Origin: Cadophora sp. MPI-SDFR-AT-0126
Taxonomy: Eukaryota > Ascomycota > Leotiomycetes > Helotiales > Ploettnerulaceae
Assembly: GCA_020747065.1 (NCBI GenBank)
Contig: JAGMVK010000027.1
Coordinates: 186,001-250,000, forward strand
Direction of reading: 5' to 3'
Length of the DNA: 64,000 nucleotides
Shown: positions 11,899 through 21,455 of the stretch, piece by piece
How the letters are laid out: each line of letters starts with the position of its first letter
Numbering within the stretch: the first letter of the stretch is position 1
Program-made: the position numbers and the translations under genes
The notes under the pieces: generated by a model
Database searches by the model: none
The model's input: the letters and a program-made list of their open reading frames with translations, nothing else
What the model was told of the DNA's origin: nothing

Positions 11899-12990
11899 AT
11901 TATTTATCGAAATGAACAGTTCTGATACATGGTACTACTGTCAGATTTCTGAACGAGTCCCACAATTGCAATGATCAATCCTTATTCTAAACCACGATAC
12001 GCTAAGTACTTTGGACGTCGAGCATATCGAGGGCTTGATGGTCTCCTCAAAGACAAAACCATGTGGCGTCCCCATCCAAGACCACCGTGACCGACTCTCG
12101 GAAGCGAACGTGCTCTTTCCCAGAGTATCTATCGCCAAGTGGTTCGCGCACAGTCTCGAAAGAGGCAATTTGTGATCGAAAATAGTCTTCCAAGGACTCG
12201 GCAATTGAGCCGCCTCCTTAATCTGTGGGTTTTTTCAGGCTTTGACAGAAAGTCCCATGGGGAATCGTGGTTTTCTAGCGCCGGGGCAGAACCCCAGGTT
12301 TCAGAAAATGTGGGAGATTTCTAGGCAAGAGAATAAACAAGCCGTTGCTCACAGCAGCAGCAGCTTGAGTCTTGCATTACTTTTATTGAATGTTGAAGTG
12401 TGGAGACGTGACTGAGGCGACTGACATGTTTGGCTCAGATTCGGTATCAGGCGCGTCTTGGTTGTCTTCCGCATTTCGCAAGTCCTTCCCGTTTCTTGAT
12501 AATTAGCCCCCTCTTCGCCCTTCTAGCCGCTACTGCGGAACTCGTTCTCGAATGGCAGTGCCCATGTCACTACACCTCCGACGTCATTCTTGTCAGCTGC
12601 CTATTCGTTTTGCGCGTCAATCTTCACGAGATTTTAGTACAGAAATCTGCATGGCAGATCCTAGACTCAGGCAACCCACAAGCTCCCGATGATAACAGTT
12701 GAAAGAGCAGCCCATACCTTCTCAGTATCGGTCTTCCCACAGGCTGCTCTGGCTTTCACCGCATTGCCTTGTTTATCATACAGTTCCTTTGACAGAATTC
12801 TGTCGTTCCAGTCAAGTTGTTTCAGAAGCCAGGACATTGGGCAGCATGTACCAGAAGTCGGTTTGACAGATTGATGTTGGACAAAGGGTCATGCCAACGC
12901 TCTCACTATGCGCTTTCGAAGATAATGAAACATGTGATTCCTTGAATGTTTCATAACCCCACGTTAGCCAGCCAGACGGGTGAGTTAGTC

Positions 12991-13036
12991 TTGGTATAAC
13001 TTGGTGGTACCTTGGTACCTTGGTACATATTGGTAT
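12991..13036. repeat. Short tandem TTGGTACC-like repeats
   Basis: Five successive near-copies of TTGGTAYM occur in 46 bp, including two overlapping GGTACC palindromes. The stretch is non-coding. Confidence 0.6.
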
Positions 13037-13499
13037 CCATAAATAAGTGTTTGGAGTAGGCCTCTCAAACTGGAGACTGTAAACACAACTTGCAGACATC
13101 GGTAGCTCCGGGAGACTATTGTTAGATTCTGATGAGCGGCGGATGGAAGATAAGCATTGCGCGTGAAACTTCCACCCGGACTTGACTTACTGAAAGCACG
13201 AGTAGTCACTAGATTCTGGAGCAAGAGAAGATCGGGACAAAACAAGTCTCATTCAGTCCGGCAAATTGAGAACGAGAAAAGGAATTTCTACCGTTCTGGT
13301 TCACTTCCATTGCCAACCTGAGTGTTTGGGAGTATGTTTATGGCAATTATTGGCGTGTCAAAGAATGCTCTTGATTTCTTCACAAGTTGAGCACGATCTA
13401 GCCTCGCTCAGAAGACTACATATCAACCTTCTCCCCCCTTTTCGAGGGTAATGAGTACCATGAGGAAATCCAGAATACAAAGTCGGCGGAACAACTAAG

Positions 13500-15634
13500 A
13501 TGGCACCAATCGCAGATTTGTCAAATGCTCCTACAGAGGGGTTCCTCGAATACCATGAACCAAAAAGTAAGTTCTCCAAGCTCGCATCATTTGACCTTTC
13601 CCAAGAAATAGAGAGCCAAATTGCTGATATTCGTACGTAGTTGTCCCACTGTTAGTCCTTATATCGTTCTTCTTCTTCCTCGCTGTGGCCGAATGGATCT
13701 CAGACAAGATCTTCCGCGCAAGCCTCATAGGTCAGATAGTCGTCGGTCTGATATATGGTTTACCAGTTGGAAACATAATGCCACTGGATTGGCAAGACAC
13801 TTTTGTTAGCTTAGGATATATTGGCTTGGTCCTCATCATCTTTGAAGGTATGTGCCTAGCGCAAAGAATTACCAGACTCAACGCTCCAGCACCAAGCTTC
13901 GGAAAGGATTCCAGCTGACATGCTTTGTTCAGGTGTTCTGACTGTTCGACTGGATTTGATTAGGAAGAACTTCTGGTTGAGTCTATTTGCCGCTTCTGTT
14001 GGAGTGATGATACCGATAGCTCTATGCATGTTCTCCTCTATTTGGGCTTTGGATATGGTACGTTCATGTCTTCTGTCAAAACTGCTCTTCATAGATCTGG
14101 CCGCTGACGATCAAACAGGCGCGGTAGAGGTCTTCATTATCGGCGCGGCTCTTTCCACGACATCTCTCGGTACCACATTTGTTGTCATCAACAGTGCAGC
14201 AAAAAGTTTCGATTTCTCCCAGTCAAAGTCGGCACGGTGCTGATCAGTGTTGCTGTATTTGATGATGTCTCGGGGTTGGTAATGGCAAGGTAAGGGGGTT
14301 CGAAGGATCATTCGCGTCCGTTTTTGGGAATATAGTGCTGATAAATGAAAGTGTCATTCATAACTTCGGAGGACTCGCTGGTGGAGCTGGTGGCAACTTA
14401 AGATGGCTCATTGGACGACCCATTGTTGCAGCAATTGCCAGTATGTACACTCTTCAGAATACTTGAACAACTAGAATTTCTTTCTCAGAGATACGTCTGA
14501 AGCGGCAAAGTCCGGACGCATTCTGTTGAAGCACAGCTAAATTTTGTCTAGTGGGAATCTTGTCACCTCTTTCTGCCACATACCTCTTCGGACCATTGTT
14601 TCGCTGGTATGTTGAGCATCGCTTCATCCGATTCAAGCACGTCTCCAATGTGATCTTGATGGTATTGGTTCTATCTGCTTTCTTAAGCATTGCCAGTTTC
14701 GCTTGCGCCAGTGTCCTCTACAGATCATTCCTCGCCGGTACTTTCCTCAGCAGCCTGCCATGCACCCATCCCAAAGCGCCATTCGTGGTAATGAGCCGCG
14801 AACGTGGTGAGACGGATCCCGGAACGACCCCAACATTCGTACACACTTTCGAGAAGTACTTTCTAGGTGCCCAGACATACGTTCTCCAACCCATGTTCTT
14901 CGCAAACATTGGTTTCGCTATTCCTTTCAAGAAGCTCTGGACGGCTCAGGCGTTCTGGAAGGGTCTCGTTTTCTCGATTCTGATGGTCATTGGCAAGGTA
15001 CGAAATTGCATCGTCGATTCGCTCCAACATAGGGTTAAATGTGTCCACATATGCTTAAATTTACTTGCGGGCTGCTGTTGGCATCGTCGTCCCTCTCGCT
15101 GACCTGGCGTCCATTCGCCCAATTCCAAACGCACGAGCCACCGTGAAGCAAACATAGGCGCTAGCGGCCCTGCTTGGAATGGAAATGGTGGCTCACGGAG
15201 ACATCGGCATATTGATCACTCAGATTGGTCTCAACCAAACACCCTTCATGTCCGAAACTGCTTTCATCACAGCAGCCTGGGCCATCGTTCTCAACACCAT
15301 TATCGGCCCCGTCGGCGTGGGCGTTCTGTTGGGTAAGCTCGGGAAGCAAATTTGCGACGATCCTAGATGGGGCACGCAATCTATCGAGACCGAAGAGACA
15401 GTGGACAAAAGTAGCAGTAGCATGGAAGAGGTAAAACCTGGCAGGAAGTGGACATCTCGACGTCACTCGCGATCAGTCAGCTTTGCTACGAGCTCCCGTG
15501 ATCCGAGTCGAGGACGTTCAGCATACCACAGTTGTGCACCGAGCGAGGTGAGGACAGGGCAATACCAGAAACAAGAAGGAGTGATTGCCAATGATGTAGC
15601 ACCAGCAGATCAGGACATCCTGGACGATCCCTGA
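13500..15634 (+). pseudogene. Cation/proton antiporter (CPA family), probably decayed
   Basis: Relative of fungal Na+(K+)/H+ exchangers, multi-pass membrane proteins. Recognisable exons: 13500..13566 (MAPIADLSN...EYHEPK), 13641..13847, 13933..about 14057, about 14119..14289, 14352..14440, 14552..14997 and about 15071..15634. Strong family blocks include SLIGQIVVGLIYGLPVG, GAALSTTSLGTTFVV, SVAVFDDVSGLVMA, FVHTFEKYFLGAQTYVLQP and NTIIGPVGVGVLLG. The lesions are a one-base loss at about 14225-14230, where the frame jumps within FSQSK/VGTV, and the exon start at 15071 preceded by GCGG where an AG acceptor is expected. An in-frame TAG lies at 15155-15157, where relatives have a Trp. The junction near 14057-14119 fits only with a weak GTTCAT donor or a lost base. 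Splicing straight to 15158 would rescue the frame but drop about 28 conserved residues. The hydrophilic tail ends at TGA 15632. Confidence 0.7.
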
Positions 15635-16223
15635 ACTTGACATTCAATGTTACCATTCGTTTGGCTGTTTTATAGTTGCTTTACAAAGAGAAGAATAAGA
15701 CATCATGACCGGAATCCTACAATGAATCTGCCTTCTTGGTCCCCAACTGAAATTTTCGACCTCTTTTTCGTAGTAAAAGCGCCGATTACGTTGTCCATTC
15801 GTGCCGCGGCGTCCACGACTTAGTCGTGAAGCTCCACAATGAATAGCTTTCAAATATTCCCATATCAGCACCTCGAGTCCAGCTCCGACTTCTTACATAC
15901 GTCAAACGTTGGTGCAGAAAATTAGCAGTGAATGTTACACACGCCGCCGAAATGGAAAAGCGAATCCATTCAGTACCCCTGAACTCCTCGCTTGTGAAGA
16001 AAACAGAGCCTGAAACTTTAGCGACCAAAGCCTGAAAGCCTCATCCTCGCTCATCCTCGTTATCGTGGCGTTCATTCCCGATAAGCGAGCCCCTGTCATT
16101 GGAGGGAAAAAAAAGTTGCCGGAAAGGCAACCTGAAAAATATCACTTCTCACAATGCCAAAAAGAAAAAGCACAAGGACGATTTGGATAATTTACAAAAC
16201 CTTAGAAGACAAAATGGGAAGTC
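15635..16223. other. Intergenic region
   Basis: No gene is recognised. It contains a short near-repeat of CTCATCCTCG at about 16038-16058 and A-rich tracts. Confidence 0.4.
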
Positions 16224-16236
16224 AAAAAATTAAAAA
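16224..16236 (-). terminator. RNA polymerase III terminator of tRNA-iMet
   Basis: On the minus strand two runs of T (five at 16236-16232 and six at 16229-16224) lie about 15 nt after the tRNA 3' end, as expected for Pol III termination. Confidence 0.75.
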
Positions 16237-16250
16237 TGAAAGTCCAGCGA

Positions 16251-16322
16251 TAGCAATTCCTAGTTTCGATCTAGGGACCTCAGGGTTATGAGCCCCGCGC
16301 GCTTCCTCTGCGCCAAATTGCT
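16251..16322 (-). tRNA. Initiator tRNA-Met (CAT anticodon)
   Basis: A complete 72-nt intronless cloverleaf can be folded on the minus strand. The acceptor stem AGCAATT pairs with AATTGCT and discriminator A follows. The D arm begins GCGC and closes GCGC. The anticodon stem CGGGG/CCCTG has the loop CTCATAA. The T stem is CCTAG/CTAGG with loop ATCGAAA. Several features mark the eukaryotic initiator rather than the elongator: the A1-U72 first pair, the run of three G-C pairs next to the anticodon loop, and A instead of T at the start of the T loop (ATCGAAA). Internal A-box and B-box sequences and the downstream T runs supply the Pol III signals. A functional gene is likely. Confidence 0.93.
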
Positions 16323-16816
16323 TTGTCTGAAGGGACTGACTTATACAAGCAGGTTCCTTGCTGCATTGACATAATTCTGGTTATTTGGATAGAAGTACCA
16401 CAAAATGAAGGAAAAAAACTATGATGTAACGGAATGCTGAAAGTGAGTGAGTCATAGCCAGGTGAAGCGAGCTGGGTTTATGACTCACAACCCCACCGAG
16501 AATGATAAACGGTAGATCGTCGGCGTCTTTTGAGTCTCTGAAATTATCAAGAACGTTTGCTTGTTACGGAGACAAAGGATCGAATGTCTGGCTAAGTAAC
16601 TGAAACACGGGTCAGTCGTTGAGGGAATGGCTATGCCAACCTTTTCTCTATTTTTGTGCTCTTAAGCGAGCTGAAAGGGCCGGGTAAACACAAAGCCAGC
16701 GCTTGCGATCATCAAATTATGCGAGAATCGACACGACTTGAGATCCAAAGTATCAGCTTGTAATCTTTTGATTATTTCTATAGATTTCGATCGTTTTCGG
16801 GCGTTCCTGCGCATCC
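16323..16816. other. Intergenic region between tRNA and permease gene
   Basis: Nothing is recognised. It includes the upstream flank of the minus-strand tRNA gene and the 3' flank of the minus-strand permease. Confidence 0.4.
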
Positions 16817-18737
16817 TCAAAAGACCTTGCCCCAGATCTTCTTCACCAAGCTTACATGCGACTTCTCAGCTTCGATAGCTTCAAACTCCTTCCAGTCCCT
16901 GATCGATCGGAGCTCCGGCCCAAAATTAATATCCTCCATTGATATTACTCTGGACTTCAATAGAAACTTAAATCCAATGTACAGCACTGCGAGAAATCAG
17001 CCACGAACCAAACCACGAGTTTCAGCGAAGGGAGCCTCACCAGCAAAAATCCCGATGTTGAGATAGCAAGTCAAGAAACTTGATGCGCTAAAGTTACCAG
17101 GGAAGAAGACGTCGAAGCCGGAAAAAATTACAACGAGGAACACCATGAGAAGAGTTATCCAGGCTGTGTATGGTTGGAAAGGGCTCTTGTATGGAAGTTC
17201 TGTATGATTCATCAGTAACGGCTCTCCGGAGATCGATTTCGCATGCTACTAACCATCGCGAGAAATGCCTTGCTTCTTCAAAGCATAGAAAAATTTGAGG
17301 TAAGTGACCTGAATCACGATCCATCCGATAAGGCCAGCAACAGTCGTGATATTCACGAACCATCCGAAAACGATAGAGGCATTATTGCTGACGGTAAGAT
17401 AGACGAGAGGGGATGGAAGCAGACTGAGCCCGACCGCCCAGAACGGAGTTCCCCATCGGTTGCAGTTCATGAATATCCTGGGGGCGTGTCCATCGGCGCT
17501 CAATCCAAAGAGTGTTCGCGAGGCGAGGAAGATGCAGGCAGATCCACTACTGATGGCAGACGTTGTCACGACCGCATTTATGATTGATGGGAGGGCTTTG
17601 ATTCCTGCTTCCTGGAAAGCAATCACGAATGGTGATTGTTGAGCTGTTCCCGTCGAAGTTTGCAATTTGTCCAGATTATATGGACTAAATCCTGGTCAAC
17701 CTCATTCACTTCCCGAAAGTGGATGACTTACACAAGCAAACCCACGACGAAGATACTCAGCACATAGAAGAAGAAGACTCGATAAAAGGTCTTCTTCGTC
17801 GCCTCCGGGATGATCCTGCGAGGATTTTGTGTCTCCGTACCGGAAAGTGCAACAACCTGGATATTCCCGTAGCTGAAAGCTGCACTGATCAGGGAAGACC
17901 AGAAGGCAAGAAACTTTCCTGTGTTTCCGTCGACAAGGTAGCTGTTGAAAGCACCTGGGTTGCGCCAGTAGCGAAAGCCTATTCTTTCATGATCTGGTCC
18001 GCCACCGAGATCAACGACGATTCCTGCAAGGATGAGACCAATGATCAAAGCGATTTTCATGGATGCGAAGACGACCTCCGACTATTCCAAGTCAGCCATG
18101 ACTTTAGCTGCAGCTGTATTTAGCATCCTACCTCGCCATACAATCTAACCCCGCAGAAGTTCAGAGCTGCGATAACCACCAGAAAGACCGTGATCCAAAC
18201 AGCAGGATTGACCGAGGCGTTCCAGAATTGGATCAATGTAGCGGCAGCACTCAATTCAGCAGGGACTGAAATAGCCATCGTGTACCAAAAGTTCCACCCT
18301 GTAGCTGCACCAAGGGCGGGCTCTATGAAGGCAGTGGCATGGCGAACGAATCCACCAGTAACAGGCATGAAAGCTGTAATTTCTCCAGTCGTGTATGATA
18401 CACCAGCAGTGACGAATCCCATGAAGATATACGCCAAGAGTGCACCAACTGGGCCGGCTTTGGCAATCGTCTTCCCGGAGCTCAGGAAAAGGCCCGTCCC
18501 CTGGACGAAAATCTGTCAACTTTGAAGCATCGAATATTGTTGATTTAAACTTACGATCATTCCAGCGATGGCAATCATGTTAATATGCCTCGCACCCATG
18601 TTGCGCTTGAGCTGTTGTTCCTCATTTGTCCCCTCCTCCAGATCATGGATTGACGAATCTTGAGCAACGAGCCCTGGATCCTTCACGAAGGGCTTCTCGC
18701 CAACGTAGCTCATCGTGGGCGAAGAATCGATAGACAT
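16817..18737 (-). CDS. Amino-acid permease (APC superfamily, AAT-type)
   Basis: Plasma-membrane amino-acid/proton symporter, 553 aa, about 12 helices. Exons in transcript order: 18737..18555, 18500..18132, 18081..17732, 17684..17254, 17199..17041, 16986..16817. Phases agree throughout and introns are 47-54 nt. The acidic N-terminal tail is followed by GARHINMIAIAGMI/GTGLFLSSGK, the family's first-helix signature. Then come YTTGEITAFMPVTGGFVRHA, GWNFWYTMAISVPAE, SGTETQNPRRIIPEA, SRTLFGLSADGHAP and ELPYKSPFQPY. The cytosolic tail ends WGKVF. Substrate range cannot be read from the sequence. The start at 18737 is preferred because no earlier in-frame ATG exists. It is transcribed away from the reductase gene at 19218, and the 480-bp shared promoter contains two AACGCCGG sites. 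Confidence 0.94.
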
Positions 18738-19217
18738 CGTGGAGCTCGAGGGTGTCAATGCCAGAAATCAAATCGAGGATGTTGTGACTCCAAGATGGAG
18801 ATGCTGGCTGACTAGCATATCAACACGAACCATCTCCATAGTCTTATACATTAGTCAAAGGTCTCCGCTCGTCTAGGATCATCTGCGGTGGTCAAGATAA
18901 GTACCGGCATTCTAAAGTGGGATGAAGCTATTGAACGCCGGTGCCACCTGCGGATCGCTTCATCCTATTCCAGAATGGGAAGTGGAGAAGCTTGCCCGAC
19001 GCTAAGATCTGATCCTGTATGAACGCCGGCGTTTTCGGCTGCATCGTGATGACTTCAACAAAATTCATGATATGTAGATTGATGCTTTGGTCAAGAACTT
19101 TTATTCCTTCACGTCACCAATCTCTGGTTCTTGAAGGCTATCGTTCTCAGATCCAAAGTCGTCTCGCCATCAACCCCTCACCTCAAATATCCACAATTCA
19201 ACCACACGATCGTTAAC
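18738..19217. promoter_or_regulatory. Divergent promoter with AACGCCGG sites and inverted repeats
   Basis: It lies between the permease (minus) and the reductase (plus). It contains AACGCCGGT at 18934-18942 and the perfect 12-bp palindrome AACGCCGGCGTT at 19022-19033. An imperfect inverted repeat has 20-bp arms at 18909-18928 and 18957-18976. CGG/CCG elements are the usual half-sites of Zn2Cys6 regulators, and such a regulator is encoded at 21456-23762. Direct control is an inference. Confidence 0.5.
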
Positions 19218-21140
19218 ATGGCACTCCCAAGTGCAAATGGTGTTAATGCACCAAAAGGGAAGGCAAAAGCAGCTCACGTCAACATGATGACGGATACTGT
19301 CATCGCCAATTTGCCTCCTGATGCTCTGAGAGGCATTGTCCGGGGACTGCTCGGATTCGAGCAAAATCTCACGTCACACTTCCACGATCTCGCTGCCAAG
19401 TATCTCATATCAACAAAACCAGCATCAACGTCGTCTAATGTCTTTGAAAAGAGTACGAATAGCCTGATACCTAATAATTCATTCTTTGAGACTCAAAGCC
19501 GAGTTCGGTGTCTCATAGGTTGTGGGTTTGGATTTGAGGGCATCAGCACTTTGACGGATGTGCTCCGCGAGCTCTCATCTAAATTCGAGAGAGACTCTGT
19601 TGCGGACGAGCAGCTGATCAATACTCTTGCATCAATTGAAGGGGATATTGTGCAGGCAGTTACCGCTGTTCAAAAGGAGCTTCTCACAGGATCTGGTGCG
19701 AGACCAATGACTTCCTCAGAGCAGGAGATCCTCAAAGATCTTAGAAGCACTCTCAGCTCCTGGTCTACGTCAAATCAAGATCCAGAACTGAAATTTGCTT
19801 TCGCACGAAGCTTCACGAGACTAGCGGAATTTGAAGGTGGCGGAAGTCTTCTGCCACAGAAAAGACAAATTGCAGCTCAATCCTCGCGCAAGAGAAATCA
19901 CATTTCCGAGACTGTACAGCTTGGAAGTTTGGAGGTTCCTAGGATGTTTTCTGGCTTATGGCAGTTTTCGAGTCCGGCTTGGGGGACAGCTTCCAGGGCT
20001 CAGATCAATGCTGATTTTCGGAGACATGTTGATGCCGGGTTCACGGCATATGGTGAGGTTCGATGACTGAAAAGCTTGGAAATATGCTAAGATATTGCAC
20101 AGATATGGCGGATCATTATGGTGATGCAGAAGTTACCTTCGTCAGTGTATTCCAGAGAAAATAAAATGCTGGATGCTGACACATTGCCAGGGTCAATTCC
20201 GATCTTCTCAGCCCGACAGCAGCGAAATCTATTGTGCAACGAAGCTTTGTGTATTCGGATCTGTGGATGTCTCCCCAGAATTCATCGATTCCAATGTCAG
20301 GCAACGCGCCGCGAATGTCAAATCTGATAACATCGAGCTGCTTCAATTCCATTGGCAAGAAGTAAAAAAAAGCCTGCTTCTTGAGGTCCATAGGCTGACT
20401 GGAAGCAGTATGATGATCATCAATATGTTCAAGCTGCAAAGTTGATCGCCGACCACCCCACAGTCCAAAACTTGGGATTGTGTAATTTTGACACACAGAG
20501 AATGGATGAGATAGTGGAAGCCGGAGTAAAAGTTGTGTCGAATCAGGTGCAGGTACGCAAATTGGACCATGGAAATTTCAATCCAGTGAACTGATTCGCC
20601 CAGTTTTCCTTGATTGACCTGCGGCCAACTTTCAAGATGGCAGCTAGTTGTAGAAAGCATAATGTGAAGCTACTGACCTATGGATCTTTGGTAAGTTTTC
20701 TCATTCCTTCGATCATCGCAGTATTGATTCCAAATCAGTGTGGTGGCTTTCTCGCCGACAAGTGGCTCAATAAGCCAGCCCCCAATCTCTTTGACAAGAA
20801 CATGACTCCCAGTCACAGAAAGTATTTCGAGATGATTGAAGTCTGGGGAGGCTGGTCTCTGTTTCAAGAGCTTCTGTCGACTCTGTCTGCCATCGGAAAG
20901 AAGTACAATACGTCGATATCGACTACAGCTGTCAGGTGGATTCTTGACCATGATTATGTCGGAGCCGTCATCATTGGAGCGAGAATGGGAATCAGTGAGC
21001 ATGTGGATGAGAACTTAGAAGTATTCAAATTCAAGATGGATGAAGAGGATAGGGCTGGAATCCAGAAAGTCCTGGATAAGTGTAAGGCAAGAGATGTCTT
21101 CGCTGAGATGGGTGATTGTGGGGCCGAGTATAGACAATGA
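19218..21140 (+). CDS. Aldo/keto reductase with extra N-terminal domain (558 aa)
   Basis: NAD(P)H-dependent oxidoreductase fold. Exons: 19218..20052, 20103..20140, 20191..20361, 20409..20552, 20604..20690, 20739..21140; all phases agree. The C-terminal 320 residues are an aldo/keto reductase domain beginning LGSLEVPRMFSGLWQ. It contains AGFTAYDMADHYGDAE with the catalytic-type Asp and Tyr, IYCATKLCVF, IELLQFHWQ, LGLCNFDT, SNQVQFS, LLTYGSLCGGFLADKWL and the cofactor-binding VGAVIIGARMG. The first 230 or so residues are not part of that fold. They include NLPPDALRGIVRGLLGFE, a conserved-looking CLIGCGFGF stretch and helical segments, and I do not recognise the domain. The ATG at 19218 (AACATGG context) is preferred to an earlier in-frame one at 19131. 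The His of the classical tetrad is seen in QFHWQ. Confidence 0.88.
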
Positions 21141-21455
21141 TATATTTACGCTCGTTAGCGGCAGCTGTGATAATTGTGTTTTGTAAAATGCTTATCGCGA
21201 AAGACTGATGCCAACACGCGAGTTTAAAGGCTCATTGTCGGCATATCTTGTTTTAATGACTCTAGCGGAAAGTGTATTCAGAGGGTTGGGGAAAGTGGGG
21301 TATGCAGACTATCCCACTGTCGAACCCGTTGGGCGAGATAAGAATCCACTGGTCGAGATCCAGTACACCATATATTATCCCAATACGATTTCAAGAGTAG
21401 TATTGCCCTCGAGATTTCAATACTTCTCTTCTAGTAAATTGAACGGCAAAGCAGT
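21141..21455. other. Short intergenic/promoter of the Zn2Cys6 gene
   Basis: No gene or known motif is seen, and the ACGCCGG motif is absent here. Confidence 0.4.

Larger units (their letters stand above)
11548..13499. other. Long intergenic region, repeats only
   Basis: Almost 2 kb with no recognised gene on either strand. The longest frames (12430..12702 plus, 12812..13099 minus) are about 90 codons and look random. It contains a diverged direct repeat (11741-11898) and a short TTGGTACC-type repeat array (12991-13036). Confidence 0.45.

Noticed and set aside
14058..14118. A further definite lesion in the antiporter gene at the third intron
   Set aside because: The GTACGT donor gives a frame error, but the donor GTTCAT four bases on gives an in-frame join, so it is not counted as proof of decay.
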